Part shown: positions 1-8,261 of the stretch, one piece after another
Layout: each line of letters begins with the position of its first letter
How positions within the stretch are numbered: position 1 is the stretch's first letter
Origin: JTS-RE9 sp964649195
GTDB lineage: Bacteria > Planctomycetota > Phycisphaerae > Phycisphaerales > Phycisphaeraceae
Assembly (NCBI GenBank): GCA_964649195.1
Contig: CAZYPK010000085.1
Coordinates: forward strand, 1-21,380
Length of the DNA stretch: 21,380 nt
Direction: 5' to 3'
Program-made: the position numbers and the translations under genes
Notes under the pieces: model-generated
What the model was told of the DNA's origin: nothing
What the model saw: only the letters and a program-made list of their open reading frames with translations
Databases searched by the model: none

Positions 1-148
1 AGATCAGCGGCCTGAAGGGGCGTTGCGCACGCCTTGCGTTGCAAGCCTCGAACACGGTTGCGCGGCAGGGGTGTTGTCACCGGTCATCCTTCGTGAAACG
101 TACCACTCTTCTTCCCGTTCACGTCCGCGACTCGTTGAGTCGCGGCTC
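1..148 (+). repeat. Hairpin-ended 172-bp repeat, copy A (left end cut by window)
   Basis: First of five copies of a dispersed element (A, B, C in this orientation; D, E inverted). The copy lacks its left hairpin because the window starts inside it. Its right end is a perfect hairpin at 125-145: arms CCGCGACTC and GAGTCGCGG around GTT. The body shares the strings GCCTGAAGGGG, CCTCGAACA and CCGTTCACGTCCGCGAC with copies B and C. It runs head-to-tail into copy B with a 3-nt spacer. Short reading frames cross it, but they are not conserved between copies, so it looks non-coding. Confidence 0.9.
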
Positions 149-151
149 TTG

Positions 152-323
152 GAGCCGCGACGTAACACGTCGCGGAGATCAGCGGCCTGAAGGGGCGTCG
201 CGCATGCCTTGCGTTGCAAGCCTCGAACACCGCCGCGCGACATGGGCGCTTTTATCCGTCAACCTTCGTGAAACGTACCACTCTTCTTACCGTTCACGTC
301 CGCGACTCGTTGAGTCGCGGCTC
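152..323 (+). repeat. Hairpin-ended 172-bp repeat, copy B
   Basis: Complete copy. The left hairpin is at 155-175 (arms CCGCGACGT and ACGTCGCGG around AAC) and the right hairpin is at 300-320 (arms CCGCGACTC and GAGTCGCGG around GTT). The two hairpins share the outer CCGCGAC/GTCGCGG and differ only at the tip. The right end lies 7 bases downstream of the stop codon of the giant minus-strand gene, so its hairpin could also shape the 3' end of that transcript. No T-run follows, so a classical intrinsic terminator is not supported. Confidence 0.92.
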
Positions 324-329
324 GGGGGC

Positions 330-3300
330 TCATGCGGTGATGATCACATTGGCCAGTTGTGAGGCGAGGGTGTTGTTGGTTTCGATCGCTTCGGCCACGG
401 CGTTGTTGTGATCGACCACGAGGATGATGAAGTAGCCGCCGATGGCGGAGCCGGTCAGGCCCAGGCCGGTGATGTTGAAGTTGCCGGCGACCTTGCCGCT
501 TTTGCCGGCGGCCAGCGGGCCGAGGGTCATGAAGCCCAGTTGAATATCACCTTCGCCGCCCGTTCGATCCTTCGAGAGCAGCACGCGCACCTGGGCGTTG
601 CCGGTGGTGGCGGCGTTGCCCTGGTTCTTGATCGTGGCGGCGATGGCCAGGCCGGTGTTGCCTGCCGAGAGCCTGAAGGTGTGGGGCTTGTTGGTCAGTG
701 CAAGGGGCGTCAGGTCCGCGCCGGCCAGCGGGGGGCCGTTGGTGATGTTGACCGTGGCGCTGCTCGCGTTGCCGCTGAGGTGGTGGCTCTTGCTCTTGGC
801 GAGGGTGAGGATGACAGTTTCCGTCGGCTCCGCGAGGGCGTCGGCCAGCGGGTTGATGTCGAGATCGACAAACGCGGCGCCGGCGGGGATGGTGATCTTG
901 GTTCCCAGCTTCGCGTAGTCGCTGCCGCCCTTGGCGGTACCCGACGCCTTGAAGGTGACTTCCAGCGGGTCGCCGGTGTTGCCGGTGCGGCTGATGCGGA
1001 AGCGTCCGGTGTTGCCTTCGCCGCCCGGCTCGGCGGCGGTGGGATCGACGGCGACGATGGAGACGGTCGGCTCGTTGTCGGCAATCGTCACCATCGCGCC
1101 GTGTCGGGTCTTGTCCACCGGCAGCGAGTAAGCCTTCTTGTTCGCGCCCAGCGTGAGGATGACGGTCTCGGTGGTCTCCACCAGGGCGTCATTGACCGGC
1201 ATCACGAAAACATCCACAAAATCCGCGCCGGCGGGAATGGTCAGCACCTTGCCCGTCACCGTCTGGCCGTTCACCACGAGGGTGTAATCGGCGATCTTGC
1301 CCTTGCCCTTGGCCGTGCCGGAGAGCTTGAACTTCACATCCAAGGCCCGCGCGATCGAGCCGTCGCGGGTGATGCGGAAGAAGGCGGTGTCGGCCGTCTC
1401 CCCCGCACCGCGCTCGGCGGCCTGGTTGTCGGCGCCGATGAAGCCGGTCGAGGCGATGGCCAGCGTCGGCTCGTTGTCGGCAATGGTCAGCGAAACCTCG
1501 CGGGCGGCAACCGCGGCGGGAATCGTGTAGCCCTTGCCTGCCGCGAGCTTGAGCAGGACCACCTCGCCTGCATCGGGAACGGTGTCATCGATCACGTTGA
1601 TGTTGATATCGACAAACGCCTGACCTGCGGGAATGGAAACGGTCTTCGCGGTGAGGTTGGTCTGGCCGATGGAGAGCGTGTAATCGCCGGCGGGTCCGAA
1701 CTTCGCCTTGCCGCCGCGGGCGAACTTCACCACCAGCGGAGCATCGAGCGAACCGGTCCGGCTGATGCGCACCACGCCGGGCGTCTGCGGGGTGTTCTCG
1801 CTGAGAACGCCCTGAATCGCGGCGATCTGCACCTGCACGGCATCGTTGTCGAGGATGGTGACCGCCGCGCTGTTCCGGTCGTTGTCGATCGCGTAAGCCG
1901 CGTTGGAGGCCAGCGTGATGGTGACGTTTTCGGAGAACTCGCTGATGCCGTCGTCGATCGGGGTGATGCCCAGGTCGATCGAGCTTTGGCTGGCGGGGAT
2001 GGTGATCGTTTGCGGGATGAGTTGGTAATCGACGCCGTTCTGCGCCGGGCCGGTGATGGTGTAATGCACGGTGAGCGGCTGGCCGAGGTTGCCGTCGCGG
2101 GAGAAGCGGAAGAGGCCGGTGTTGGCCGGTTGATTGCCGTTCGTTTCCGCGGCGGTTGCGTCAATGGAGGTGACGGCGACCGAGGGCATGTCACCGGCGA
2201 TGTTCACCGTCGCGCCGCCCGGCCCGGTGATGGTGTAGTTGCCGTTGGCGCTGAGCGTGAGGATGACGGTTTCGTTGCCCTCGCTCAAGCCGTCGGCCAG
2301 CGGGGTGATGGTGATGTCAACGGAAGTCTGCCCTGCGGGGATGACCGCCGAGAGGGGGATGGCCTGATAGTCGCCGCCGTTGGTTGCGGTGCCGGCGACG
2401 GTGTAGTGCACCGTCAGCGGGGCGGCGGTGGAGCCGGTGCGGGTGATGCGGAAGACGCCGGGGTTGGCCGGCTCCTGCCCGATCGGTTCGGCGGCCTGGC
2501 TGTCGATGGCGGCGATGCTCACGCCGGCGATGGAGACCGTGAAGGTGACCTCGGTCGAGCGGCCTGTGAGGTCGGTGGCGCGGATGGTGATGTCGCCGGC
2601 GCCGGTGACTCCCTGGGCCATGTCCAGATTGAGCGATGCGCCATCGAGCGTTGCCGCGACCAGCGCGGGGTTGGTGTTGCCGACGATGGCGAACGAAAGC
2701 GGGGCGATGGCGGTGACGGAGTTGATCTTGATCCAGTTGGCGTCGGCGATCGGCTGCCCGGCGACGTAATCGCGCAGCGGGAAGGCGGTCAGTTGCGAGC
2801 CGTCGGTGAACCGCGGCAGGGCGACGATCTGATCCACGATCATCATGCCGTCGCCGATCACTTCGCCGAAGACGGTGAATCCGCCGTTCTGGTTGTCGAG
2901 GTTCGTGCCGTTGTCGCCGAGGTTGAAGAACCACTCGCTGGTGGCGGAGTCGATCACGTTGCCCGACTTGGCCATCGCCAGCGTGCCGCGCTGGCTGGAG
3001 ATGGCGAACTCGTTGACCACCGGCGGATCGGTGGGGATGCGCAAGGCGGGCAACTGCGGCCTGAAGCCGCCGGCCTGCACCACGAAGTTCGTGACGACGC
3101 GATGCACGATCGTGTTCACCCAGTCGCCGCCGGCGGCGTAGTTCATGAAGTTGGCGACCGTGGCCGGGGTGATGTCATCGAACAGATGCACATCGATGTC
3201 GCCCAGCGATGTCGAGATGCGCACCACCGTGCCGTTGATGTCCGCATCGCTGAACAGGTCGGCAAGATTGAGCGTCTGATCCGATGAAGGCCCGCCGGCA

Positions 3301-5444
3301 CCCAGCGCGATGTCGCTGATCGAACCCGTGGGCGAATCATCGACCGGCGTCACTTCGATCCGAATCAGCTCCGGGCTGCCCACGCCCGCACCGCCGACGA
3401 ACGGCTTCACGCTGAACGCCCCGATCGTGCGGTTGCCATTCGCCGGCGGCTGCCAGGTGAGCGACTCGCCGCCACCGATCGTCGTCACTCCAGGAACTAT
3501 TGGCACGCCGTTTTTCAGCAGCGTGCCCGACGCCACCGAATCGATCACGTAATCGCTCGTGCCGCTCTCGCGCATCGCCGCGTTGAGCATCGCATGGGTC
3601 ACGATGAAGTCGGCGTCCTCCACCGCGCCGCCGATGCGATTGGCGATGCCGGCGCCTTGAATAGCGAAGGTGTAGGCGGCTTGATCAGGATCATCGCTGA
3701 GGATGGTGACCGTGGCCTGGTGCAGGCCGATGCGCTGCGGGTTGAAGGTGATGGTGAAGTCGCGGGTGGCGGTGGTCTGCCCGCCGGGGGGGACGATCGG
3801 CGTCGAGGGCTGGGCGACGACGGTGAAGGCCGAGGCGTCCGTCCCGCCGATGGCCACCGCCGGGCTGCCGGTGAGGTTCAGCGTGCCGGTGGCGGTGATG
3901 CGGAAGGTCCACTGCGCCGCCCCGCCGCCGAGGGTGACCGAACCCATGTCGGTGTGATCGGCGATCGAAGGCGTGGTGTCGCCATTGGCGATGGGGATGA
4001 CGCTGCCGCCCTGCGGCGAGCCGACGGCAATCTCCGGCGCAACGCCGACGCCCGAAATGGCGAAGTCGTAAGGCGACTCGTCGCCGTCATCATTGATGAT
4101 GTTCACCGTGGCGGTGCGCAGGCCGGTGGCGGCCGGATCGAAGCGGACCTGGAAGGTGGAGCTCGCGCCCGGTTCGATGGCGGCGGCGGGCTGGGAGATG
4201 ACGGTGAACTCGTCCGCGTGCGTGCCGGTGATCTGCACGCGCGGGCTGCCGGTGAGGTTGAGCGTCGCGGCCCCGGTGTTGTGAATGGTGAAGGTGCGCG
4301 TGAGCGTCGCGCCGGTGACTTGCACGTTGCCGAAGCCGGTGTGGTCGTTGCTCGTGGGCGTGGTGTCGCCATCGACGATGGAAACGGAGTTGCCCGTCAC
4401 ATCGATTTCAGGGGCCAGCGAATCGATCTTGACGTTGTCGGTGGTGACGATGATGTTGTCGCGCACGATGGTCTGCGCCAGGCCGCCGCCGCTGAAGGTG
4501 ACGCGATAGGTGCCCGCCGGCACCGCCACCTGCCAGCCGCCTGCGGTCATGGAGGTGGCGTTGAATTCACCCGTCGTGCCGTTGATGCCCACCACCTGCA
4601 CGCTCACCCCGCCCAGCCCTTCGCCGATGTCGTAAAACGCATCGCCATCGGCGTCATTGAAAGCCACGCCCAGCAGATAAGGCGGCGAGCCGGCGACGCC
4701 GCCGAAGTCCTGCGTGATCACCAGCGGGCCGACATCCGTCGCCGGGTTGCTCTCGGGCGTGATCCTGATGCCCACCTCGCGGAAGGCCGCGTTCATGATC
4801 GCCTCGCGGTGGCCTGCCGGTGTTTGAATCCCGCCGGGCGAACCCTCGTCGCCCCAGTCGATGGCGAAGCCCGCGTGGGCATGAAGCGCTGATTCGCCGA
4901 ACGCGAAGATGTTCTCGCCGATGGTCGATTGCGGGCTGTACCCCTGGTCATTGAACCGCGTGCGCAGCCCGCCCGAAGCCAGCGGCGGCTCGCCGGGGGC
5001 CTCATGCGACTGCACATCCGCCGCGATCATCGCCTGGTTGTGGGCCTCGGCCACGTGGATCAGCGACTCATTCCACGCCAGCGGCGGGGCGGCGGCGAGC
5101 AGCGAAAACTGCTCCGCCAGCATCGTGCCGTTCACTCCGAAAAACACCAGCGCATCATCGATGTCCGAATCCGCCGAGCGGGCCGGCGTCCCCAGCGAAG
5201 TCGTCAGCCGCGCCAGTTCGCCCGACGGGTCCATGCGCATCCGGTTGACCAGTTCGAGCATGAGCTGCTCGGACGCGGTGGGATCGAAGCTCATGAGCAG
5301 ACGCGGCTCCAGCGCATGCAGCGCCGCCGGCCCCTCGCCGCCATGCGACAACCACGCCGCCGCCCGCGGCGCGGCAACACCGCACTGCCTTCGCCGCCGC
5401 TTCACCGCGGCGCGAATCATTCTCCGCAAAAAACCACGCATCAT
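330..5444 (-). CDS. Giant LEPR-XLL surface protein: CAP, cyclophilin, Calx-beta, CARDB domains
   Basis: A 1704-residue exported or surface protein. The frame opens further upstream, but GGAGAGG lies 7 bases before the ATG at 5444, and the extra upstream codons cross an intergenic repeat, so this start is preferred. Domains in order: Arg-rich N-terminus then LEPRLL (~45-50), the planctomycete LEPR-XLL motif; CAP/SCP domain (~60-245, with GENIF and GHREAIMN); SdrD-B-like segment (~255-345); two choice-of-anchor D/ASH-like domains (~345-600); cadherin-like segment (~605-700); cyclophilin-type peptidyl-prolyl isomerase (~739-913); Ig-like linker (~915-970); five Calx-beta domains (~975-1569); C-terminal CARDB domain (~1575-1704). 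The cyclophilin keeps the HR...NF..QAGGF signature (R782, F787, Q790), so it may be active. Likely roles are adhesion or extracellular-matrix folding; both are inferred from the domains. The stop abuts repeat copy B. Confidence 0.93.
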   Translation of the reverse strand: MMRGFLRRMIRAAVKRRRRQCGVAAPRAAAWLSHGGEGPAALHALEPRLLMSFDPTASEQLMLELVNRMRMDPSGELARLTTSLGTPARSADSDIDDALVFFGVNGTMLAEQFSLLAAAPPLAWNESLIHVAEAHNQAMIAADVQSHEAPGEPPLASGGLRTRFNDQGYSPQSTIGENIFAFGESALHAHAGFAIDWGDEGSPGGIQTPAGHREAIMNAAFREVGIRITPESNPATDVGPLVITQDFGGVAGSPPYLLGVAFNDADGDAFYDIGEGLGGVSVQVVGINGTTGEFNATSMTAGGWQVAVPAGTYRVTFSGGGLAQTIVRDNIIVTTDNVKIDSLAPEIDVTGNSVSIVDGDTTPTSNDHTGFGNVQVTGATLTRTFTIHNTGAATLNLTGSPRVQITGTHADEFTVISQPAAAIEPGASSTFQVRFDPAATGLRTATVNIINDDGDESPYDFAISGVGVAPEIAVGSPQGGSVIPIANGDTTPSIADHTDMGSVTLGGGAAQWTFRITATGTLNLTGSPAVAIGGTDASAFTVVAQPSTPIVPPGGQTTATRDFTITFNPQRIGLHQATVTILSDDPDQAAYTFAIQGAGIANRIGGAVEDADFIVTHAMLNAAMRESGTSDYVIDSVASGTLLKNGVPIVPGVTTIGGGESLTWQPPANGNRTIGAFSVKPFVGGAGVGSPELIRIEVTPVDDSPTGSISDIALGAGGPSSDQTLNLADLFSDADINGTVVRISTSLGDIDVHLFDDITPATVANFMNYAAGGDWVNTIVHRVVTNFVVQAGGFRPQLPALRIPTDPPVVNEFAISSQRGTLAMAKSGNVIDSATSEWFFNLGDNGTNLDNQNGGFTVFGEVIGDGMMIVDQIVALPRFTDGSQLTAFPLRDYVAGQPIADANWIKINSVTAIAPLSFAIVGNTNPALVAATLDGASLNLDMAQGVTGAGDITIRATDLTGRSTEVTFTVSIAGVSIAAIDSQAAEPIGQEPANPGVFRITRTGSTAAPLTVHYTVAGTATNGGDYQAIPLSAVIPAGQTSVDITITPLADGLSEGNETVILTLSANGNYTITGPGGATVNIAGDMPSVAVTSIDATAAETNGNQPANTGLFRFSRDGNLGQPLTVHYTITGPAQNGVDYQLIPQTITIPASQSSIDLGITPIDDGISEFSENVTITLASNAAYAIDNDRNSAAVTILDNDAVQVQIAAIQGVLSENTPQTPGVVRISRTGSLDAPLVVKFARGGKAKFGPAGDYTLSIGQTNLTAKTVSIPAGQAFVDININVIDDTVPDAGEVVLLKLAAGKGYTIPAAVAAREVSLTIADNEPTLAIASTGFIGADNQAAERGAGETADTAFFRITRDGSIARALDVKFKLSGTAKGKGKIADYTLVVNGQTVTGKVLTIPAGADFVDVFVMPVNDALVETTETVILTLGANKKAYSLPVDKTRHGAMVTIADNEPTVSIVAVDPTAAEPGGEGNTGRFRISRTGNTGDPLEVTFKASGTAKGGSDYAKLGTKITIPAGAAFVDLDINPLADALAEPTETVILTLAKSKSHHLSGNASSATVNITNGPPLAGADLTPLALTNKPHTFRLSAGNTGLAIAATIKNQGNAATTGNAQVRVLLSKDRTGGEGDIQLGFMTLGPLAAGKSGKVAGNFNITGLGLTGSAIGGYFIILVVDHNNAVAEAIETNNTLASQLANVIITA

Positions 5445-5555
5445 GATTAAACCTCTCCGTCCCATCGCGGGAGTCCACAATGATGCCTCAAGACCGCGCG
5501 GAATGCAATCAAAATCACAACACGAAGCGATTTTCATGAAGATTCTCAGCGGCGT

Positions 5556-5619
5556 CCAAGCCGCTTGCGGCTTCGCGATCCCTGGTTCACGGTACATCGG
5601 TGGGTTATTCAGAAGTCCC
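5556..5619 (+). repeat. Second dispersed repeat family, copy 1 (AAGCCGC hairpin)
   Basis: Begins with CCAAGCCGCTTGCGGCTTCG and ends TTCAGAAGTCCC. The same element recurs at 19855-19913 in the same orientation, with an identical first 26 bases and a diverged tail. It contains a tight hairpin, arms AAGCCGC and GCGGCTT around TT. Both copies sit in the upstream region of a plus-strand gene, 100-140 bases before the start codon. Confidence 0.85.
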
Positions 5620-5630
5620 TATTGTCTATA

Positions 5631-5656
5631 TTGTCAGCCGCTCACCTGCCTATAAT
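5631..5656 (+). promoter_or_regulatory. Possible sigma-70-like promoter for the glycosyltransferase
   Basis: A perfect -10 hexamer TATAAT at 5651-5656 lies about 95 bases upstream of the glycosyltransferase start. TTGTCA at 5631-5636 resembles a -35 box, but the spacing is only 14 bases, shorter than the usual 16-18, so the -35 assignment is weak. Confidence 0.35.
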
Positions 5657-5751
5657 GGATTCATGGCGGATTCGGCGCAGTAACCTTCAGCATCATCCCC
5701 GCAAGTGATCTGCGCAAGCAGCCGCGCCGCCTGATTAACGACCGAGGTTTC

Positions 5752-7668
5752 ATGATGGTGAACACGCTCCGACAAGTCGCACCCTGCGTCGTCAGTCACA
5801 ATCTCGCCCTCGGCGGCGCGCAGACCGCTGTCCTGCGCATGATCTCCTGCATGCCCGACTGGGTGCGCCAGCGAACCACGCTCTACTGCCAGTCCGGCGA
5901 CATGCCCCTGCTCGATGCCGCCGTCAGCAAACACAACTTCTCCGTCGGCCACATCACCACCCACGCCCCCTCCGATCCTTCAAGCTGGATGCTCAGCTAC
6001 GGCAATCTCAAGGGCCTGCCCCAGCGCCCGACTTCGCTCATCCTTCACTCATGGGATGACGAAGGCTGGCGTTACATCACCAAGACCTATGGCGAGATGC
6101 GAGGCCTGACCGTCGCCGCCGTCTCCAGCAAGGTGCTCGCCCGCTACGCCGACTGGATCAAGGAAGGCGGGCATCATGTCGCCGGCGTCCTGCCTCCGCC
6201 GGTCACGCAGATGTGCATCGCCAAGGGAGAAGCGACGCGTGATCGCATCGTCGTCGGCTGGATGGGAAGACCGCTCGATTCCAAAGGCCTCATGACGCTG
6301 CCCTGGCTCCTGAAGATGGATGAACGCATCATCGTCCGCGCCTACACCGGCGCCGACACGGCAGGCCTCGCCTACACTCGCAAGGTGCAGGGCGAAGCGA
6401 TGGACCGCGTGATGAAGCTCGCTGAAGAACTGGGCGTTCTTCATCGCTTCGATATCCGCCCGCTCGATTTCGATCCGTTCGCCTATCGCCATCGCCTGGA
6501 GGGTTGTCATGTGCTCCTTGGCAACAGCCGGGCGGAAGGTTTTCTGCTCACCGCGGCCGAGGCGCTGTCGTGCGGCATCCCCGTGGTCGTCACGCATCAG
6601 TGCGGCATCGCCGACTACATCCACGAAGGACACAACGGCTACCTCATCAACTGGAACGAAGACCCCCGGAAGCTGGCGCAGGATTCACTCGAAGCGATTC
6701 GCCGCGCGGTGAAGCTCGATGGAGCCGCCTGTGTTCGTTCGGTGCAGAATCTCACCACTGCCGGCCGGTACAAAACCGTCTTCGGCCTCGCGCTGGCCAA
6801 ACTCACCCACACCGAGCTGCAACACGATGACGCCCGCGTGACCATCGGCGTGCGCATCCACAAGAACACCGATTGGACCCACCTCGATGACGCCATCGCC
6901 TCCATCACGCAGCAGACCTACCGCAGGTTCAAGGTCGTGCTGCTCGTCGATGGCCCCTGGCGCTACGGCCAGATGCTCGCGGATCGCTTCGCGCTGCCGC
7001 TGATCTGCACCGGCGAGGAACCGGACATCACCCATTGCTCCTGGCTGCATCGCCAGGCCGTGGCCATGTGTGACACCGAGTTCTACAAGCCGCTGGATTA
7101 CGATGATCAGATGTTGCCTCAGTATCTGGAGCGCGCCATTGCCACGCTTGATTCGCTCAAGGCCGATGTCTATGGCTGCAAGCTGATGACGCTGCAAAAC
7201 GGCGAGATCACCCCGCGCCTCCACTGGCCCAACAAACCGATCGAGACCATGTTCACCGGCAACAGCGACCACAACCAGTTGCCGCATTCCTCCGTCCTCG
7301 CCCGCACCGACATGATCCGCGCCGCGGGCAACTACCAGGAGCGAGCCGTGGGCCTGGGCGCCGATGACTATCACCTCTGGTATCGCCTGTTCAAGGTCGG
7401 CGCGAAGTTCGTGCGCGACGATGCGGTGCGCAACGTGGTCTATCGCATCCACGAGAAGAACTCGCTGAACATCCGCCGCGCTCGCTACGGCACCGGCGCG
7501 AAAGGCGCCCTGATCGCCGGTGCGACAGCCGCCTCGATCGTCATCGGCCCGCTGTCGATGGGCCATGCCGCCGGCGACCCCAACGCGACGCTGCGCAAGA
7601 AGGACGGCGTGGTGTCGAAGGCCGATGAAGGCAAGGGAAGCGATGCGATGGATCCGCCGCATTCGTGA
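5752..7668 (+). CDS. Bifunctional glycosyltransferase, GT4 (GT-B) fused to GT2 (GT-A)
   Basis: A 638-residue cytoplasmic enzyme with two glycosyltransferase modules. Residues ~10-350 match a GT4/GT-B enzyme: the GGAQ nucleotide-sugar loop (~21-24) and the E-x7-E signature in AEGFLLTAAEALSCGIPVVV (E262, E270). Residues ~362-575 match a GT2/GT-A enzyme: VTIGVRIHKN opening, LDYDDQML as the DXD-type metal site (~448-455), and GADDYHLWYRL (536-546) as the acceptor/base motif. A tail (~580-638) has a short hydrophobic Ala/Gly stretch and a charged end. It probably adds two sugars in succession to a surface glycan or glycoprotein; the substrate cannot be read from sequence. GAGG lies 4 bases before the ATG at 5752 and 7 bases before a second ATG at 5755, so the latter may be the true start. 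Confidence 0.92.
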   Translation: MMVNTLRQVAPCVVSHNLALGGAQTAVLRMISCMPDWVRQRTTLYCQSGDMPLLDAAVSKHNFSVGHITTHAPSDPSSWMLSYGNLKGLPQRPTSLILHSWDDEGWRYITKTYGEMRGLTVAAVSSKVLARYADWIKEGGHHVAGVLPPPVTQMCIAKGEATRDRIVVGWMGRPLDSKGLMTLPWLLKMDERIIVRAYTGADTAGLAYTRKVQGEAMDRVMKLAEELGVLHRFDIRPLDFDPFAYRHRLEGCHVLLGNSRAEGFLLTAAEALSCGIPVVVTHQCGIADYIHEGHNGYLINWNEDPRKLAQDSLEAIRRAVKLDGAACVRSVQNLTTAGRYKTVFGLALAKLTHTELQHDDARVTIGVRIHKNTDWTHLDDAIASITQQTYRRFKVVLLVDGPWRYGQMLADRFALPLICTGEEPDITHCSWLHRQAVAMCDTEFYKPLDYDDQMLPQYLERAIATLDSLKADVYGCKLMTLQNGEITPRLHWPNKPIETMFTGNSDHNQLPHSSVLARTDMIRAAGNYQERAVGLGADDYHLWYRLFKVGAKFVRDDAVRNVVYRIHEKNSLNIRRARYGTGAKGALIAGATAASIVIGPLSMGHAAGDPNATLRKKDGVVSKADEGKGSDAMDPPHS

Positions 7669-7692
7669 ATGAACTGCAAAGGACAATGAACC

Positions 7693-7923
7693 ATGGACGA
7701 TTCCTGGCGAAAACGAATCACGCTCGAACCCGGCAAGCGCGGTGGCCGTCCGTGTATTCGCGGCATGCGCATCACCGTCTTCGATGTCCTCTCCTACCTC
7801 GCCGCGGGAATGACCACCGCCCAGATTCTCGAAGATTTTCCTTACCTCACCGCGGAGGACATTCAGGCCTGCCTCGCCTATGCCGCTGAACGAGAGCGGA
7901 GCATGACGGTGGCGGTGGCGTGA
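7693..7923 (+). CDS. DUF433 antitoxin-like protein
   Basis: A 76-residue protein of the DUF433 family (small HTH-like antitoxins, often paired with DUF5615 PIN-like toxins). Diagnostic features are the GGRPCIRGMRITVFDVL segment (~17-33), GMTTAQILEDFPYLTAEDI and a C-terminal CLAYAAERE helix; length is normal for the family. AAAGGA lies about 10 bases upstream of the ATG. The stop codon overlaps the GTG start of the downstream toxin remnant (GTGA), the usual translationally coupled arrangement. Because the toxin is internally deleted, this is probably an orphan antitoxin; it may still bind DNA or neutralise a homologous toxin elsewhere (inference). Confidence 0.9.
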   Translation: MDDSWRKRITLEPGKRGGRPCIRGMRITVFDVLSYLAAGMTTAQILEDFPYLTAEDIQACLAYAAERERSMTVAVA

Positions 7924-8088
7924 AACTGCTCTTCGACCAGAATCTGTCGCCTCGATTGGTCGTCCTGTTGGGCGATCTCTTCCCAGGTTCGAGTCACACG
8001 GCAAATCGAATCGGCGCCGAGAACTCGAGCGAATGAGATGGTGGCGCTTGATCAAGATGAAGCCACAGGCACGCTCATTGTGCGATGA
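7920..8088 (+). pseudogene. Deleted DUF5615 (PIN-like) toxin remnant
   Basis: Starts at GTG overlapping the DUF433 stop. It reads VKLLFDQNLSPRLVVLLGDL then FPGSSH, the characteristic N-terminus of DUF5615 PIN-like toxins including the early acidic residue of FDQNLS. The frame stops after 38 codons (TGA 8034-8036), whereas intact members have roughly 110 residues. From 8035 another frame reads EMVALDQDEATGTLIVR and stops at 8086-8088, which resembles the C-terminus of the family. The centre, including the later acidic residues, is therefore missing and the ends are out of frame. A non-functional toxin is the best reading. Confidence 0.8.
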
Positions 8089-8261
8089 TCGCCCCATATC
8101 GTGAATTGATTCCGTTCCATTGATTATGGAAAATGCAAAGTGGAAGCGCTGAATCACTGTGCATCATCTGCCGGACTTGTCTTGTCATCTTCCGGCGCCA
8201 TGCTGTCCTCTGCGGTCTTCCCGGCGCCTCGTGATTTCAAACACATCTTGACGCTAGGTAA

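Larger units (their letters stand above)
5445..5751. other. Divergent intergenic region between surface protein and glycosyltransferase
   Basis: This 307-bp gene-free stretch separates two divergent genes. It holds the GGAGAGG ribosome binding site of the minus-strand gene (about 5452-5458), a copy of a second dispersed repeat (5556-5619), and a possible plus-strand promoter (5631-5656). The upstream extension of the minus-strand frame through 5597 encodes Cys-rich low-complexity sequence partly made from the repeat, and is not considered coding. Confidence 0.7.

Noticed and set aside
300..320. Intrinsic terminator for the giant surface gene
   Set aside because: The hairpin is strong, but no T-run follows on the minus strand; it is kept as a repeat end only.
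1..323. CRISPR-like tandem repeats
   Set aside because: The repeats are ~172 bp, diverged and separated by only 3 bases; there are no regular spacers and no cas genes.
39..411. Overlapping plus-strand frames (for example 39-362) across the repeat copies
   Set aside because: They are made of repeat sequence, are not preserved between copies and have no domain pattern.
3594..4892. 432-codon plus-strand frame opposite the surface protein
   Set aside because: Arg/Gly/Ala/Asp-rich composition typical of antisense frames in GC-rich DNA; the minus strand holds recognisable domains.
5445..5597. N-terminal extension of the surface protein
   Set aside because: It crosses the dispersed repeat, and a clear ribosome binding site precedes the internal ATG at 5444.
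7985..8000. tRNA T-arm-like GGTTCGAGTC
   Set aside because: It encodes the conserved PGSSH of the DUF5615 remnant and has no matching stems for a tRNA.
6685..8157. 490-codon minus-strand frame opposite the glycosyltransferase
   Set aside because: It covers a clear GT4-GT2 gene and the DUF433 gene on the other strand and shows no domain.
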